A stretch of 64,000 nt of DNA from NCBI RefSeq assembly GCF_030035605.1, contig NZ_CP106736.1, positions 3,965,001-4,029,000 on the forward strand, given 5' to 3'. The stretch comes from Silvimonas soli (GTDB taxonomy: Bacteria; Pseudomonadota; Gammaproteobacteria; Burkholderiales; Chitinibacteraceae). The position numbers and the translations under genes are program-made. Under the pieces are notes generated by a model. The model saw only the letters and a program-made list of their open reading frames with translations. It was not told where the DNA came from and did not search any database. This document shows positions 8,279 to 15,882 of this stretch, piece by piece; positions within the stretch are counted from its first letter, which is position 1, and each line of letters starts with the position of its first letter.

Positions 8279-10048
8279 TTAGCGATGACGGCCGTGCGAG
8301 CGACGCGGCTGGTCAAACCAGGCCGACACCGGTGTGTTCTCGTTGGAGACCGGTTGCGCATCACCGCGCAAGATGGCTTCGCGTTGCGATTTATCCATCT
8401 TCTGGCCGGTGCTGGCGGTGCTGCTGCGATCACCGCGTTGGCTGTTGCCACGGTTGCCGCCGTCGCGACCTTCACCAGTGCCGCCAGTACGAGGTTGTTG
8501 TGGGCGGTCATTGCGGCGAGCGCCAGCTTGACCATTCGCTGCGGCACCTTGACCCTGGCCCTGACCTTGGCGACGACCTGGATTCTGACCCTGACCCTGG
8601 CCTTGTCCCTGACGGCGTTGACCGTCAGCCGCCTGGCCTTGACCACGACCACCGGTAGCGCCATCACCTTGCGGGCGTGGCTTCTGGTTGCGATTGCGGT
8701 TTTGATCCTGGCGTGGCGGGCGACCATCAGCCGAACGACCTTCGCCTGGTTCGCGCGGTGGACGGGCTTCGCCGCCTTCCGCTGCCGGGGCGCGTTGCGG
8801 GCGATCTCGACGTGGTTGTTGGCTGCGGCCACCACGACCCTGGCCTTGTCCTTGCTGCTGGCGGCCACGTCGACCCGATTCAATCGGCTCGGGCTTGGCG
8901 TTAGGATCGGGTTCAAATGTCGGCACGATCTCGCGTGGCAGAGCACGTTTGATCAGCTTTTCGATATCGGCCAGCAGGCGCATTTCATCGATACACACCA
9001 GCGACAAGGCTTCGCCTTGCGCGCCAGCACGACCCGTACGACCGATGCGGTGCACGTAATCTTCGGCAACCATCGGCAGCTCGAAGTTGATCACGTGTGG
9101 CAGTTCTTCGATATCAATGCCGCGTGCGGCAATATCGGTAGCAACGAGTACCTGCAACGTGCCGGACTTGAACTCGGTCAAGGCGCGGGTACGGGCAGAC
9201 TGGCTCTTGTTGCCGTGAATGGCCAGAGAAGGAATTTCTTCTTTGGTCAGTTGTTCGGCCAGCCGGTTGGCGCCATGCTTGGTGCGGGTGAACACCAGCA
9301 CCTGGAACCAGTTGTGTTCTTTGATCAGATGCGCCAGCAAATGGCGTTTCTTTTCGCGATCCACCAGCACGATCTTCTGGGTGATGGCTTCAACAGTGGC
9401 ATTGCGGCGGGCAACTTCGATCAGCACCGGGCTGTTCAGCAAGTTGTCGGCCAGTTGTTTGATTTCGTCCGAATACGTGGCCGAGAACAACAGGTTCTGC
9501 CGTTTGGTTGGCAACAGTGCCAGTACTTTCTTGATGTCATGGATAAAACCCATGTCCAGCATGCGGTCGGCTTCGTCCAGTACCAGGATTTCCACCCGCG
9601 ACAGATCAACCGTGCCTTGCGACAGGTGATCCAGCAGACGGCCGGGCGTGGCAACCAGAATATCAACGCGACCTTTCAGTGCCTTGATTTGCGGGTTGAT
9701 GCTGACACCACCGAACATGGCGAGCGATTTATGCCCGGCATATTTGCCGTATTCACGCACGCTTTCTTCAACTTGCGCTGCCAGTTCACGCGTTGGTGTC
9801 AGCACCAGTGCGCGAATCGGAGCATGCTCGCCGCGCTTGACCGTGATCGGGCTGGCGCTGAGCAATTGCAGAATGGGAAGCGTGAAACCAGCGGTTTTGC
9901 CTGTGCCGGTTTGAGCTCCGGCCATGACATCCTTGCCGGCGAGAATGGCTGGGATAGCCTGTGTTTGAATCGGTGTGGGTTCCGTATAACCAAGATCGGA
10001 TACGGCACGCACAAGTTCGTCCGCAAGACCTAAAGCGGAAAAAGTCAT
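8279..10048 (-). CDS. rhlE: DEAD-box RNA helicase, RhlE type
   Basis: A 589-residue ATP-dependent RNA helicase. The Q motif region is GYTEPTPIQTQAIP (about residues 20-33). Walker A is AQTGTGKTAGF, motif II VLDEADRMLDMGF, motif III SAT, and motif VI HRIGRTGRAG, all within the first 370 residues. The last 200 residues are a low-complexity Gly/Gln/Arg/Pro tail with many GQGQGQ and GRGG runs, probably an RNA-binding disordered region. RhlE proteins help ribosome assembly and RNA decay, often in the cold. The leader to the next gene is about 280 bases, which leaves room for a long 5' untranslated region. Confidence 0.93.
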   Translation of the reverse strand: MTFSALGLADELVRAVSDLGYTEPTPIQTQAIPAILAGKDVMAGAQTGTGKTAGFTLPILQLLSASPITVKRGEHAPIRALVLTPTRELAAQVEESVREYGKYAGHKSLAMFGGVSINPQIKALKGRVDILVATPGRLLDHLSQGTVDLSRVEILVLDEADRMLDMGFIHDIKKVLALLPTKRQNLLFSATYSDEIKQLADNLLNSPVLIEVARRNATVEAITQKIVLVDREKKRHLLAHLIKEHNWFQVLVFTRTKHGANRLAEQLTKEEIPSLAIHGNKSQSARTRALTEFKSGTLQVLVATDIAARGIDIEELPHVINFELPMVAEDYVHRIGRTGRAGAQGEALSLVCIDEMRLLADIEKLIKRALPREIVPTFEPDPNAKPEPIESGRRGRQQQGQGQGRGGRSQQPRRDRPQRAPAAEGGEARPPREPGEGRSADGRPPRQDQNRNRNQKPRPQGDGATGGRGQGQAADGQRRQGQGQGQGQNPGRRQGQGQGQGAAANGQAGARRNDRPQQPRTGGTGEGRDGGNRGNSQRGDRSSTASTGQKMDKSQREAILRGDAQPVSNENTPVSAWFDQPRRSHGRHR

Positions 10049-10329
10049 TAATTAACTCCAGAGCGTGTATCGGCCATTGCTGCAAATGCAGCTCCAGTCC
10101 GTTGGCGGATACAGGAATGTCGTGTGTGGGAACAGCGAAGACTGGATGCGCTCTGCGTAGTTCCGTGGGTTCCTGGAGCGGGTGCCGGTGAGGCGAGTTG
10201 TACTCAACAGGACGGTGCGCGCTTTAGCGCAAGTTGCTGGCGGATAGTAATGCTCCGGGCAACCAACTACGCCCGGCACATTATACGCATGCGTTGGCTG
10301 GCGTCGAGTGTTTTGCCAACGCGGTTACA

Positions 10330-11070
10330 TCATTTTGCAGGGCGAGTGGCGATGGTGCATTGATACACGCCGCCGAAGAAGGTCTTTTTGGTCCAGCAAA
10401 AATCGCCGGAATACCGTGCATATTCGGGAATCTGCCGTTGCCACAAGGCGTGTGCAAACGGTTCCAGCCAGGCGTTCACTGCCCGCAGCAACCAGCCGAT
10501 GGGCTGCCACGCGGCAGGGCGGTGATAGTCCACAAAGATGGCCTTTCCGCCTACCGGTACTTTGGCCAGCATGTGATCAACGATGGCGTGTTTTTTGGCT
10601 TCAGGGACTTCATGCAGCAGGAAGAAACTGCAGACCACGTCATAACGCGTATCGCTGGCAAATGTGGCGGCATCGGCCTGGCAGACGTGGGCCCAGCGCA
10701 TGTCAGCCAGTTTGGCGCTGCCGTGGCGAACCTGGGCGGGGGTGACGTCTGTGAGGTGGAATGTGCCTTTGGCGCCAACCTTGGCCGCCGCGCGTTGTAC
10801 AAGGTCACCATAAACATGAGCCACTTGCCACACCTTCATACCGGGCTCGAGTTCTTTAAGGTAAGCCCGCATCAGGCGCTGATCGTTACCAAACAGCAGC
10901 GTGCGCACTACCCAGTTGTGATCAAGTTTTTTGACATGATCCGGATTTACGTAAGCCCAGTCATATACCTCGATCATGTAATCGGGCACACCGGCGTAAT
11001 CGAGGTTCTCGTGCTGGTTTTCTTGATTTTCTTGAGCAGCAAGGGTTGCGCTGGCGGTATCTGGCGGCAT
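10330..11070 (-). CDS. rquA: Probable rhodoquinone biosynthesis methyltransferase-like protein RquA
   Basis: A 246-residue class I methyltransferase-fold protein. Segments resembling RquA as I remember it are YDWAYVNPDHVKKLDHNWVV, VWQVAHVYGDLVQ, FFLLHEVPEAKK, FVDYHRPAAWQPIGW and LEPFAHALW. RquA replaces a methoxy group of ubiquinone by an amino group, giving rhodoquinone, the low-potential electron carrier for fumarate reduction. The ATG at 11070 was chosen because AGGAG lies seven bases before it; a GTG two codons upstream has no such site. The gene stands alone, with no ubi gene beside it. A different UbiE-like methyltransferase is the main alternative. Confidence 0.72.
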   Translation of the reverse strand: MPPDTASATLAAQENQENQHENLDYAGVPDYMIEVYDWAYVNPDHVKKLDHNWVVRTLLFGNDQRLMRAYLKELEPGMKVWQVAHVYGDLVQRAAAKVGAKGTFHLTDVTPAQVRHGSAKLADMRWAHVCQADAATFASDTRYDVVCSFFLLHEVPEAKKHAIVDHMLAKVPVGGKAIFVDYHRPAAWQPIGWLLRAVNAWLEPFAHALWQRQIPEYARYSGDFCWTKKTFFGGVYQCTIATRPAK

Positions 11071-11288
11071 TGTCACACTCCTGTATTGTCAAAATCTCGA
11101 AAATACTAAGGGCGGTTACGACAATGGAATTTGCGTTGACGCAGAAACGGCCAATTTGTTGGCTCCAGATGTGCAAAGTGCCAAGCCAATAGCCGTTTGT
11201 CTGGCGTTGTGAAGACCGCTCACTACAATGCCAAGGGAATATCTGGATCAAGCTATGCGATCGGTCTGTGGTTATGCCTGAAAATTGC

Positions 11289-11319
11289 TTGACTAGACTG
11301 ATTGGTCTATTGGTAGACT
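11289..11319 (+). promoter_or_regulatory. Promoter with NemR-like operator in front of the Old Yellow Enzyme gene
   Basis: TAGACTGATTGGTCTA at 11294-11309 is an inverted repeat close to the TAGACC-N4-GGTCTA box recalled for the E. coli regulator NemR, which controls an Old Yellow Enzyme gene. A third half-site TAGAC at 11314-11318 forms a second inverted repeat with GTCTA. A TTGACT -35 (11289-11294) adjoins it, so a bound repressor would block the promoter. The -10 is weak (TAGACT, 19-base spacing). No NemR gene is in the window. Confidence 0.55.
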
Positions 11320-11366
11320 TTGCGACTTGATTGTAGAACAACCCATCATCCGGACCGGAGAACACC

Positions 11367-12461
11367 ATGAGTCATTTGTTTGCCCCGTATCAGTTGCGCG
11401 GTCTTGAACTCCCCAACCGCATTGTGGTTTCGCCCATGTGCGAATACTCAGCGGTCGATGGCTTGGCCAATGACTGGCACCTGGTGCATCTGGGCAGCAG
11501 AGCGGTGGGCGGAGCTGGACTGATTATTTTTGAAGCAACTGCCATCGCGCCGGAAGGGCGCATCAGCCCGGAAGATCTGGGGCTGTGGAATGATGAACAA
11601 ATTGCACCGCTGGCACGCATTACCCGCTTTATCAGCGAACAAGGCAGCGTGCCGGGCATTCAGCTGGCGCACGCAGGCCGCAAAGCGAGCACTTTTTCGC
11701 CATGGCGCGGTTCGGGCGCGGTATCAGAAGCTGAAGGCGGCTGGGCCAATGTGGTTGCGCCATCCGCCATTGCGTTTTCGCCTGAATACCCGCAACCGCA
11801 TGCGCTGGATCAGGCCGGGATAGACAAGGTGGTCGCCGGTTTTGTGGCGGCAACGCATCGTGCCGTTGCGGCCGGTTTCAAAGTGGTAGAAGTCCACGCC
11901 GCGCACGGTTACCTGCTGCATCAGTTTCTCTCGCCACTTTCCAATCTGCGCACCGACCAGTACGGCGGTAGCCTGGAAAACCGCGCCCGTTTGCTGCTGG
12001 ATGTGAGCCGCGCGGTAAGGGCGGCCCTGCCGGACGATCTGCCGTTGTTCGTGCGGATTTCTGCCACTGACTGGGTTGAAGGCGGCTGGAGGGCCGATGA
12101 AAGTGTGGTGATATCGCGCTGGCTCAAAGAAGAGGGCGTTGATCTGATCGATGTCTCCAGCGGCGGCACCGTGCCTGTAGCGCCGATTCCGGTTGGCCCG
12201 GGCTATCAGACCCGCTTTGCTGACCAGATCCGCCGCGAAGCGGGCATTGCCACCGGCACGGTGGGCATGATTCTGGAACCCGCCCAGGCCGACCATATTA
12301 TCCGCACTGGCCAGGCTGACCTGGTGTTGCTGGCGCGTGAATTGCTGCGTGAACCCTACTGGCCATTGCACGCTGCGACGGCTTTGCACACCACGACATC
12401 ATGGCCGGAACAATATCTGCGTGCCGCGCCCAAGGGCTCAACCACTCGAACTCCACGTTAA
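11367..12461 (+). CDS. NADH:flavin oxidoreductase, Old Yellow Enzyme family (YqjM/XenA-like)
   Basis: A 364-residue FMN-dependent ene-reductase with a TIM-barrel fold. PNRIVVSPMCEYSA near residue 17 contains the Cys typical of the YqjM/XenA branch. HAGRKAS (about residue 103) and HAAHGYLLHQFLSP (residues 177-190) carry substrate- and flavin-binding residues, and LARELLREPYWPLHAA marks the C-terminal end. Such enzymes use NAD(P)H to reduce electrophiles such as N-ethylmaleimide, nitro compounds and enones. A GGAG ribosome site precedes the ATG. The NemR-like operator upstream fits induction by electrophiles. Confidence 0.92.
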   Translation: MSHLFAPYQLRGLELPNRIVVSPMCEYSAVDGLANDWHLVHLGSRAVGGAGLIIFEATAIAPEGRISPEDLGLWNDEQIAPLARITRFISEQGSVPGIQLAHAGRKASTFSPWRGSGAVSEAEGGWANVVAPSAIAFSPEYPQPHALDQAGIDKVVAGFVAATHRAVAAGFKVVEVHAAHGYLLHQFLSPLSNLRTDQYGGSLENRARLLLDVSRAVRAALPDDLPLFVRISATDWVEGGWRADESVVISRWLKEEGVDLIDVSSGGTVPVAPIPVGPGYQTRFADQIRREAGIATGTVGMILEPAQADHIIRTGQADLVLLARELLREPYWPLHAATALHTTTSWPEQYLRAAPKGSTTRTPR

Positions 12462-12475
12462 GCGAGGTCTATATC

Positions 12476-13360
12476 ATGAAAATCGGGCTGATTGGTTTGG
12501 GCAATATGGGCGTGGGCATTGGCGGCAGTCTGCTGCGCGGCGGCCATTCGCTGACGGTCTACAACCGCAGTAAAGACAAAGCAGACGCGTTGTTGGCACA
12601 GGGCGCACGCTGGGCCGATACCCCGCGTGAACTGGCGCAGGGCCAGGATGCCGTGCTGACGATGGTGGCCGATGATGCTGCCTTGCTGGCGGTAACGCGC
12701 GGAGACAATGGCCTGTTGGCCGGATTGGCGGCAGGCGCGGTCCATGTCTCTTTGAGTACGGTCAGCCCGGCTTTGGTGGAGCAACTGGCGCAAGAACATG
12801 CGGCGCAAGGCAAAGCATTGGTCGCCTCACCGGTGTTTGGTCGCCCCGACGCCGCTGCTGCGGCCAAGCTGTTTGTGGTGGCATCGGGCAAGCCGGAACA
12901 CATCACCGCTGTGCGCCCGGCGCTGGAATGCATCGGCCAGAAGTTGTTCGAGATTGGCGATCAGCCGCAGCAGGCTGCGTTGGTCAAACTGATTGGTAAC
13001 TTCTTGATCAGTTGTGTGATTGAAGGCTTGGGTGAAGGGACCGCGCTGGCTGAAAAAGCCGGGGTAGCGCCAGAAAAACTGATCGAAGTGCTCACCGGTT
13101 CCATCTTCGCCGCACCGGTCTATCAGGTTTACGGCGCGTTGATTGCCAACGCGGGTTATCTCAACCCAGGCTTTGCCTTGCCCTTGGGCCAGAAAGACAA
13201 CCGGCTGGTGCTGCAGGCGGCAGAAGGGTTGAATGTGCCGCTGCCGTTTGCCAGCATCGTGCGGGATCGTTTTGTGCGAGCCAATGCGCAAGGCTTGGCT
13301 GGCGCAGATTGGTCGGCGATTGCCAGCTTGTCGCGGCAGGATGCGGGTTTGTCGGATTGA
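12476..13360 (+). CDS. NAD(P)-dependent beta-hydroxyacid dehydrogenase (3-hydroxyisobutyrate dehydrogenase family)
   Basis: A 294-residue soluble oxidoreductase. It opens with the Rossmann motif IGLIGLGNMGVGIGGSLL and continues with TVYNRS, a cofactor-selecting region. Later, LVKLIGNFLISCVIEGLGEG carries the catalytic lysine typical of the family and FALPLGQKDNRLVLQAAEG matches its C-terminal domain. The ATG at 12476 is preferred over an upstream in-frame ATG inside the previous gene because AGCGAGG precedes it. It starts 14 bases after the Old Yellow Enzyme gene and is probably cotranscribed. The exact substrate is not visible; members close to this type act on small aldehyde acids such as succinic or glyoxylic semialdehyde. 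Confidence 0.85.
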   Translation: MKIGLIGLGNMGVGIGGSLLRGGHSLTVYNRSKDKADALLAQGARWADTPRELAQGQDAVLTMVADDAALLAVTRGDNGLLAGLAAGAVHVSLSTVSPALVEQLAQEHAAQGKALVASPVFGRPDAAAAAKLFVVASGKPEHITAVRPALECIGQKLFEIGDQPQQAALVKLIGNFLISCVIEGLGEGTALAEKAGVAPEKLIEVLTGSIFAAPVYQVYGALIANAGYLNPGFALPLGQKDNRLVLQAAEGLNVPLPFASIVRDRFVRANAQGLAGADWSAIASLSRQDAGLSD

Positions 13361-13391
13361 CCGGAGTCAGATCATCGGTGAGGGCCGACTC

Positions 13392-13507
13392 GTAGCCCGG
13401 ATGAGGCCGAAGGCGAGCATCCGGGATGCAATCGTGGCGGGCTCCAATGCAGTTGATCCGTTGACGTATTGTTACCCCGGATTCTCGCTCCGCTGCATCC
13501 GGGCTAC
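13392..13507. repeat. REP-like inverted repeat pair
   Basis: GTAGCCCGGATG at 13392-13403 is the exact reverse complement of CATCCGGGCTAC at 13496-13507. Each end also folds locally: CCCGGATG with CATCCGGG on the left and CCCGGAT with ATCCGGG on the right. GTAGCCCGGATG-type elements are widespread REP/BIME-like repeats of proteobacterial intergenic DNA. It lies between two converging genes, where it could protect or end transcripts. Confidence 0.75.
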
Positions 13508-13616
13508 GGTGCTTGGGTTGCTGGTTTTCTCTCTGGCTGAAACATCGGCAACCGGGTGTCAGATACTAAAAAGCCAAGGAGTAACCCGCCTGCCGGAGGA
13601 TGAACTGGCCCAACGC

Positions 13617-14105
13617 TCAATGCCCCAGCGAGCCCTGGGCAGCCAGTTCACGAATGCGGCGTACGGTATCGATATCAGCCTCGTGGTAAGCCGACTTCAC
13701 ATAGGACGAGAAATACGCATCGCTGGCGTCATCGCTTCCTGCCGCCACGGTATCGGCCAGCGGGGTGTTGTAGGTGAAGCGTACAAATAACTGCGCTTCA
13801 TCTGGCGTTTCTATGGCGATGGTCAGAATGCCGCCGTTGTGTTCGTCATTGGGCTGGGTATGAAAATGAATAGTGCGGCCTTCATCCCACTCGATATTGT
13901 CGCGCACATGCAGATTGCCCAGCCGGAACGAGCGCACCATGTAATCGTCGCCGCGCTCGTGGATTTTCACTTCAGACACGTCATCCTGAAAGTCTTGCGG
14001 TTTCTCGGCGCGCCACAGCAACGCTTGCCATACCTGTTGCGCGCTTAGCGGCGTCAGCAGCGGGTTCAGCGGGTCGTTGATCTGGACCAGATGTTCAAAA
14101 TGCAC
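13617..14105 (-). CDS. SRPBCC-family protein (DUF1857/AtaL-like)
   Basis: A 162-residue cytosolic protein that opens MHFEHLVQINDPLNP and contains LSAQQVWQALLWRAEKPQDF, RSFRLGNLHVRDNIEW and a C-terminal AYHEADIDTVRRIRELA. This pattern matches the START-like lipid or polyketide binding fold of the DUF1857 family. No enzyme function is established for the family. A CAAAGGAG ribosome site precedes the ATG. It is followed by a REP-like repeat and preceded by the TetR-type regulator on the same strand, 93 bases away, so the two may share a transcript. Confidence 0.78.
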   Translation of the reverse strand: MHFEHLVQINDPLNPLLTPLSAQQVWQALLWRAEKPQDFQDDVSEVKIHERGDDYMVRSFRLGNLHVRDNIEWDEGRTIHFHTQPNDEHNGGILTIAIETPDEAQLFVRFTYNTPLADTVAAGSDDASDAYFSSYVKSAYHEADIDTVRRIRELAAQGSLGH

Positions 14106-14198
14106 AAGTAGCTCCTTTGGCCTTGGTGATCGGGCCAGCGCGATGTTGCTGCGCGCTGCTTCAATCGTGTTTTATCAAATATTGAGTCAATTATAGGC

Positions 14199-14819
14199 TC
14201 AGGCGGGTTTGAGCAAACCATGCAGCTGGGCGTCCAGCATTTGTTGGCCCTGTTCCTGGGCCGTGGCACTGGTAAAAAGCGGGCAGGTGAGTTTCAGGCT
14301 GACAACCCCATGTAAACCCGCCCACAACAACTCGGCCAGCGCCTGGCTGGGCAAGGCACTGGCCAGCTTGCCGGATGCGCGCAGCGCCTCAAACGCATTG
14401 ATTAGCGCCATAAACACTTGCATGCCCGCGCTCTCTTCATCGTTGCCTTCGGTGACGGCGTTGGCGTATTCAGGTTTGGTCATGAAGATCAGCCGGTAAG
14501 TCTCCGGGTGATCCAGCCCAAACTGTATATAGCCCTCACTGAGCACCCGCAACTGTGCCACCGGCTCGGATTCGGTAGCCACCGCAGGCAGCAGTTCACG
14601 TGCGAATTCAGCATAACCACGCGTACATAACTGGTAGGCGATCGCGTCCCGGCTCTCGAAATGCAGATAGAGCGTGGCGGGAGAGTATTCAATCGCATCG
14701 GCGATTTTGCGCATGCTCAGCTCAGCAAAGCCCTCACGCACCACGATATCGAGTGCGGCTTGCAGAATGAGCTCACGCAATTCTGCCTTCTGTCGTTCTT
14801 TTCGGTCGGAAATAGCCAT
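14199..14819 (-). CDS. TetR-family transcriptional regulator
   Basis: A 206-residue repressor. The N-terminal helix-turn-helix spans ELILQAALDIVVREGFAEL, SMRKIADAIEYSPATLYLHF and the usual tyrosine/phenylalanine step. The rest is a helical ligand-binding domain with the WHG-type segment LLWAGLHGVVSL, seen in the TetR_C_33/WHG group. The start ATG at 14819 is preferred because the longer open frame begins inside the divergent promoter. It is divergent from an NAD-dependent epimerase-like gene and two tandem inverted repeats lie between them, so it probably represses that gene and itself. Confidence 0.88.
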   Translation of the reverse strand: MAISDRKERQKAELRELILQAALDIVVREGFAELSMRKIADAIEYSPATLYLHFESRDAIAYQLCTRGYAEFARELLPAVATESEPVAQLRVLSEGYIQFGLDHPETYRLIFMTKPEYANAVTEGNDEESAGMQVFMALINAFEALRASGKLASALPSQALAELLWAGLHGVVSLKLTCPLFTSATAQEQGQQMLDAQLHGLLKPA

Positions 14820-14861
14820 ACCGCAATTTTGGACTTGACGACTTGAAGCGTCAATATAAAA

Positions 14862-14888
14862 TGAACGATGTTCAGTAAACACCGTTTA
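14862..14888. promoter_or_regulatory. Two tandem operator-like inverted repeats
   Basis: TGAAC-GAT-GTTCA (14862-14874) and TAAAC-ACC-GTTTA (14876-14888) are 13-bp palindromes with three-base spacers. Their centres are 14 bases apart. They share the pattern TRAAC-N3-GTTYA and lie between the divergent TetR gene and the epimerase gene. Two adjacent sites fit binding of two TetR dimers. The link to this regulator is inferred from position. Confidence 0.6.
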
Positions 14889-14922
14889 GTAAATTTACAT
14901 ACGTTCACGGAGATGGCAAAAT

Positions 14923-15867
14923 ATGGAAAAAATCGCATTGGTCGGTGCCACTGGCGCCATTGGCAACAGCATCGCCCACGCCTTGCAGATAGAAGGGCGG
15001 CCGTGGCGTGCTATTGCCCGCTCGCAACCTGCTTTGCAGCAACAGTTTGGCGCCGATCGCAATGCTGAACTGATGACCTGGAATCCAGACAACGAACAAT
15101 CCATTGAAGCCGCGCTGCAAGGCATCGATACCGTGGTGTACATGGTTGGCGTCAACTACTGGCAATTTGAACTGCATCCAGTTCTGCTGGGGCGCACGGT
15201 GGAAGCGGCAATTCGCGCTGGCGTCAAACACTTCGTGCTGATTGGTACGGTGTATCCATACGGTCTGCCGCAAACCGAACGTGTGCGCGAGGATCATCCA
15301 CGCCAACCAAACTCGGTTAAAGGTGCACACCGTAAAGCGCAGGAAGACCTGTTATTGGCCGCGCACGCAGCCGGGCGCATTCAGGGCACCGTGCTACGTT
15401 TGCCGGACTTTTACGGCCCGGGCGTCGACAAGAGCTTGCTGGATGGCGTGTTCAAAGCGGCCGTTGCAGGTAAAACCGCCGACATGATCGGCCCGATTGA
15501 AACCGACCACGAATTTGTGTTCGTCCCCGACGTCGGCCCGGTAGTGCTGAAACTGATCGCTGAACCCCAAGCCTTTGGCCGAGTCTGGCATTTTGCCGGG
15601 GCCGGCGTCACCAGCCAACGGGCGATGGCGGAACAGATTTTTGCCACCGCAGGCCACAAGCTACGTACCCGGGCGATCGGTAAAACCGCCTTACGGGTAA
15701 TGGGCTGGTTCAACCCGTTCATGCGCGAACTGGTGGAAATGCATTATCTGCAAACACAACCGGTCATCATGGACGACAGCGCATTGCAGGCCTTGATTGG
15801 GCCACTGCACAAGACCTCATATCAGGATGGTATCCGGCTGACTGTGCAGGCAATGACCAGAAGCTGA
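14923..15867 (+). CDS. NAD-dependent epimerase/dehydratase-family protein
   Basis: A 314-residue extended short-chain dehydrogenase. The Rossmann motif is KIALVGATGAIGNSIAHAL at residue 3. The active-site region contains GTVYPYGLP, with a displaced Tyr, and a later GAHRKAQEDLLLAAH that places a Lys in the usual region. LRLPDFYGPGVD and FVFVPDVGPVV follow. The substrate is not predictable; nucleotide sugars or small ketones are both possible. AGATGGCAAAAT lies before the ATG. Divergent TetR control and no partner genes suggest a stand-alone inducible enzyme. Confidence 0.8.
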   Translation: MEKIALVGATGAIGNSIAHALQIEGRPWRAIARSQPALQQQFGADRNAELMTWNPDNEQSIEAALQGIDTVVYMVGVNYWQFELHPVLLGRTVEAAIRAGVKHFVLIGTVYPYGLPQTERVREDHPRQPNSVKGAHRKAQEDLLLAAHAAGRIQGTVLRLPDFYGPGVDKSLLDGVFKAAVAGKTADMIGPIETDHEFVFVPDVGPVVLKLIAEPQAFGRVWHFAGAGVTSQRAMAEQIFATAGHKLRTRAIGKTALRVMGWFNPFMRELVEMHYLQTQPVIMDDSALQALIGPLHKTSYQDGIRLTVQAMTRS

Positions 15868-15882
15868 AGCTGGGTCCGCACT

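Noticed and set aside
8249..10033. 594-codon plus-strand frame opposite the helicase gene
   Set aside because: It is the mirror frame of a high-GC gene with repetitive Arg/Gly codons. It has no ribosome site or domain and the helicase on the other strand is certain.
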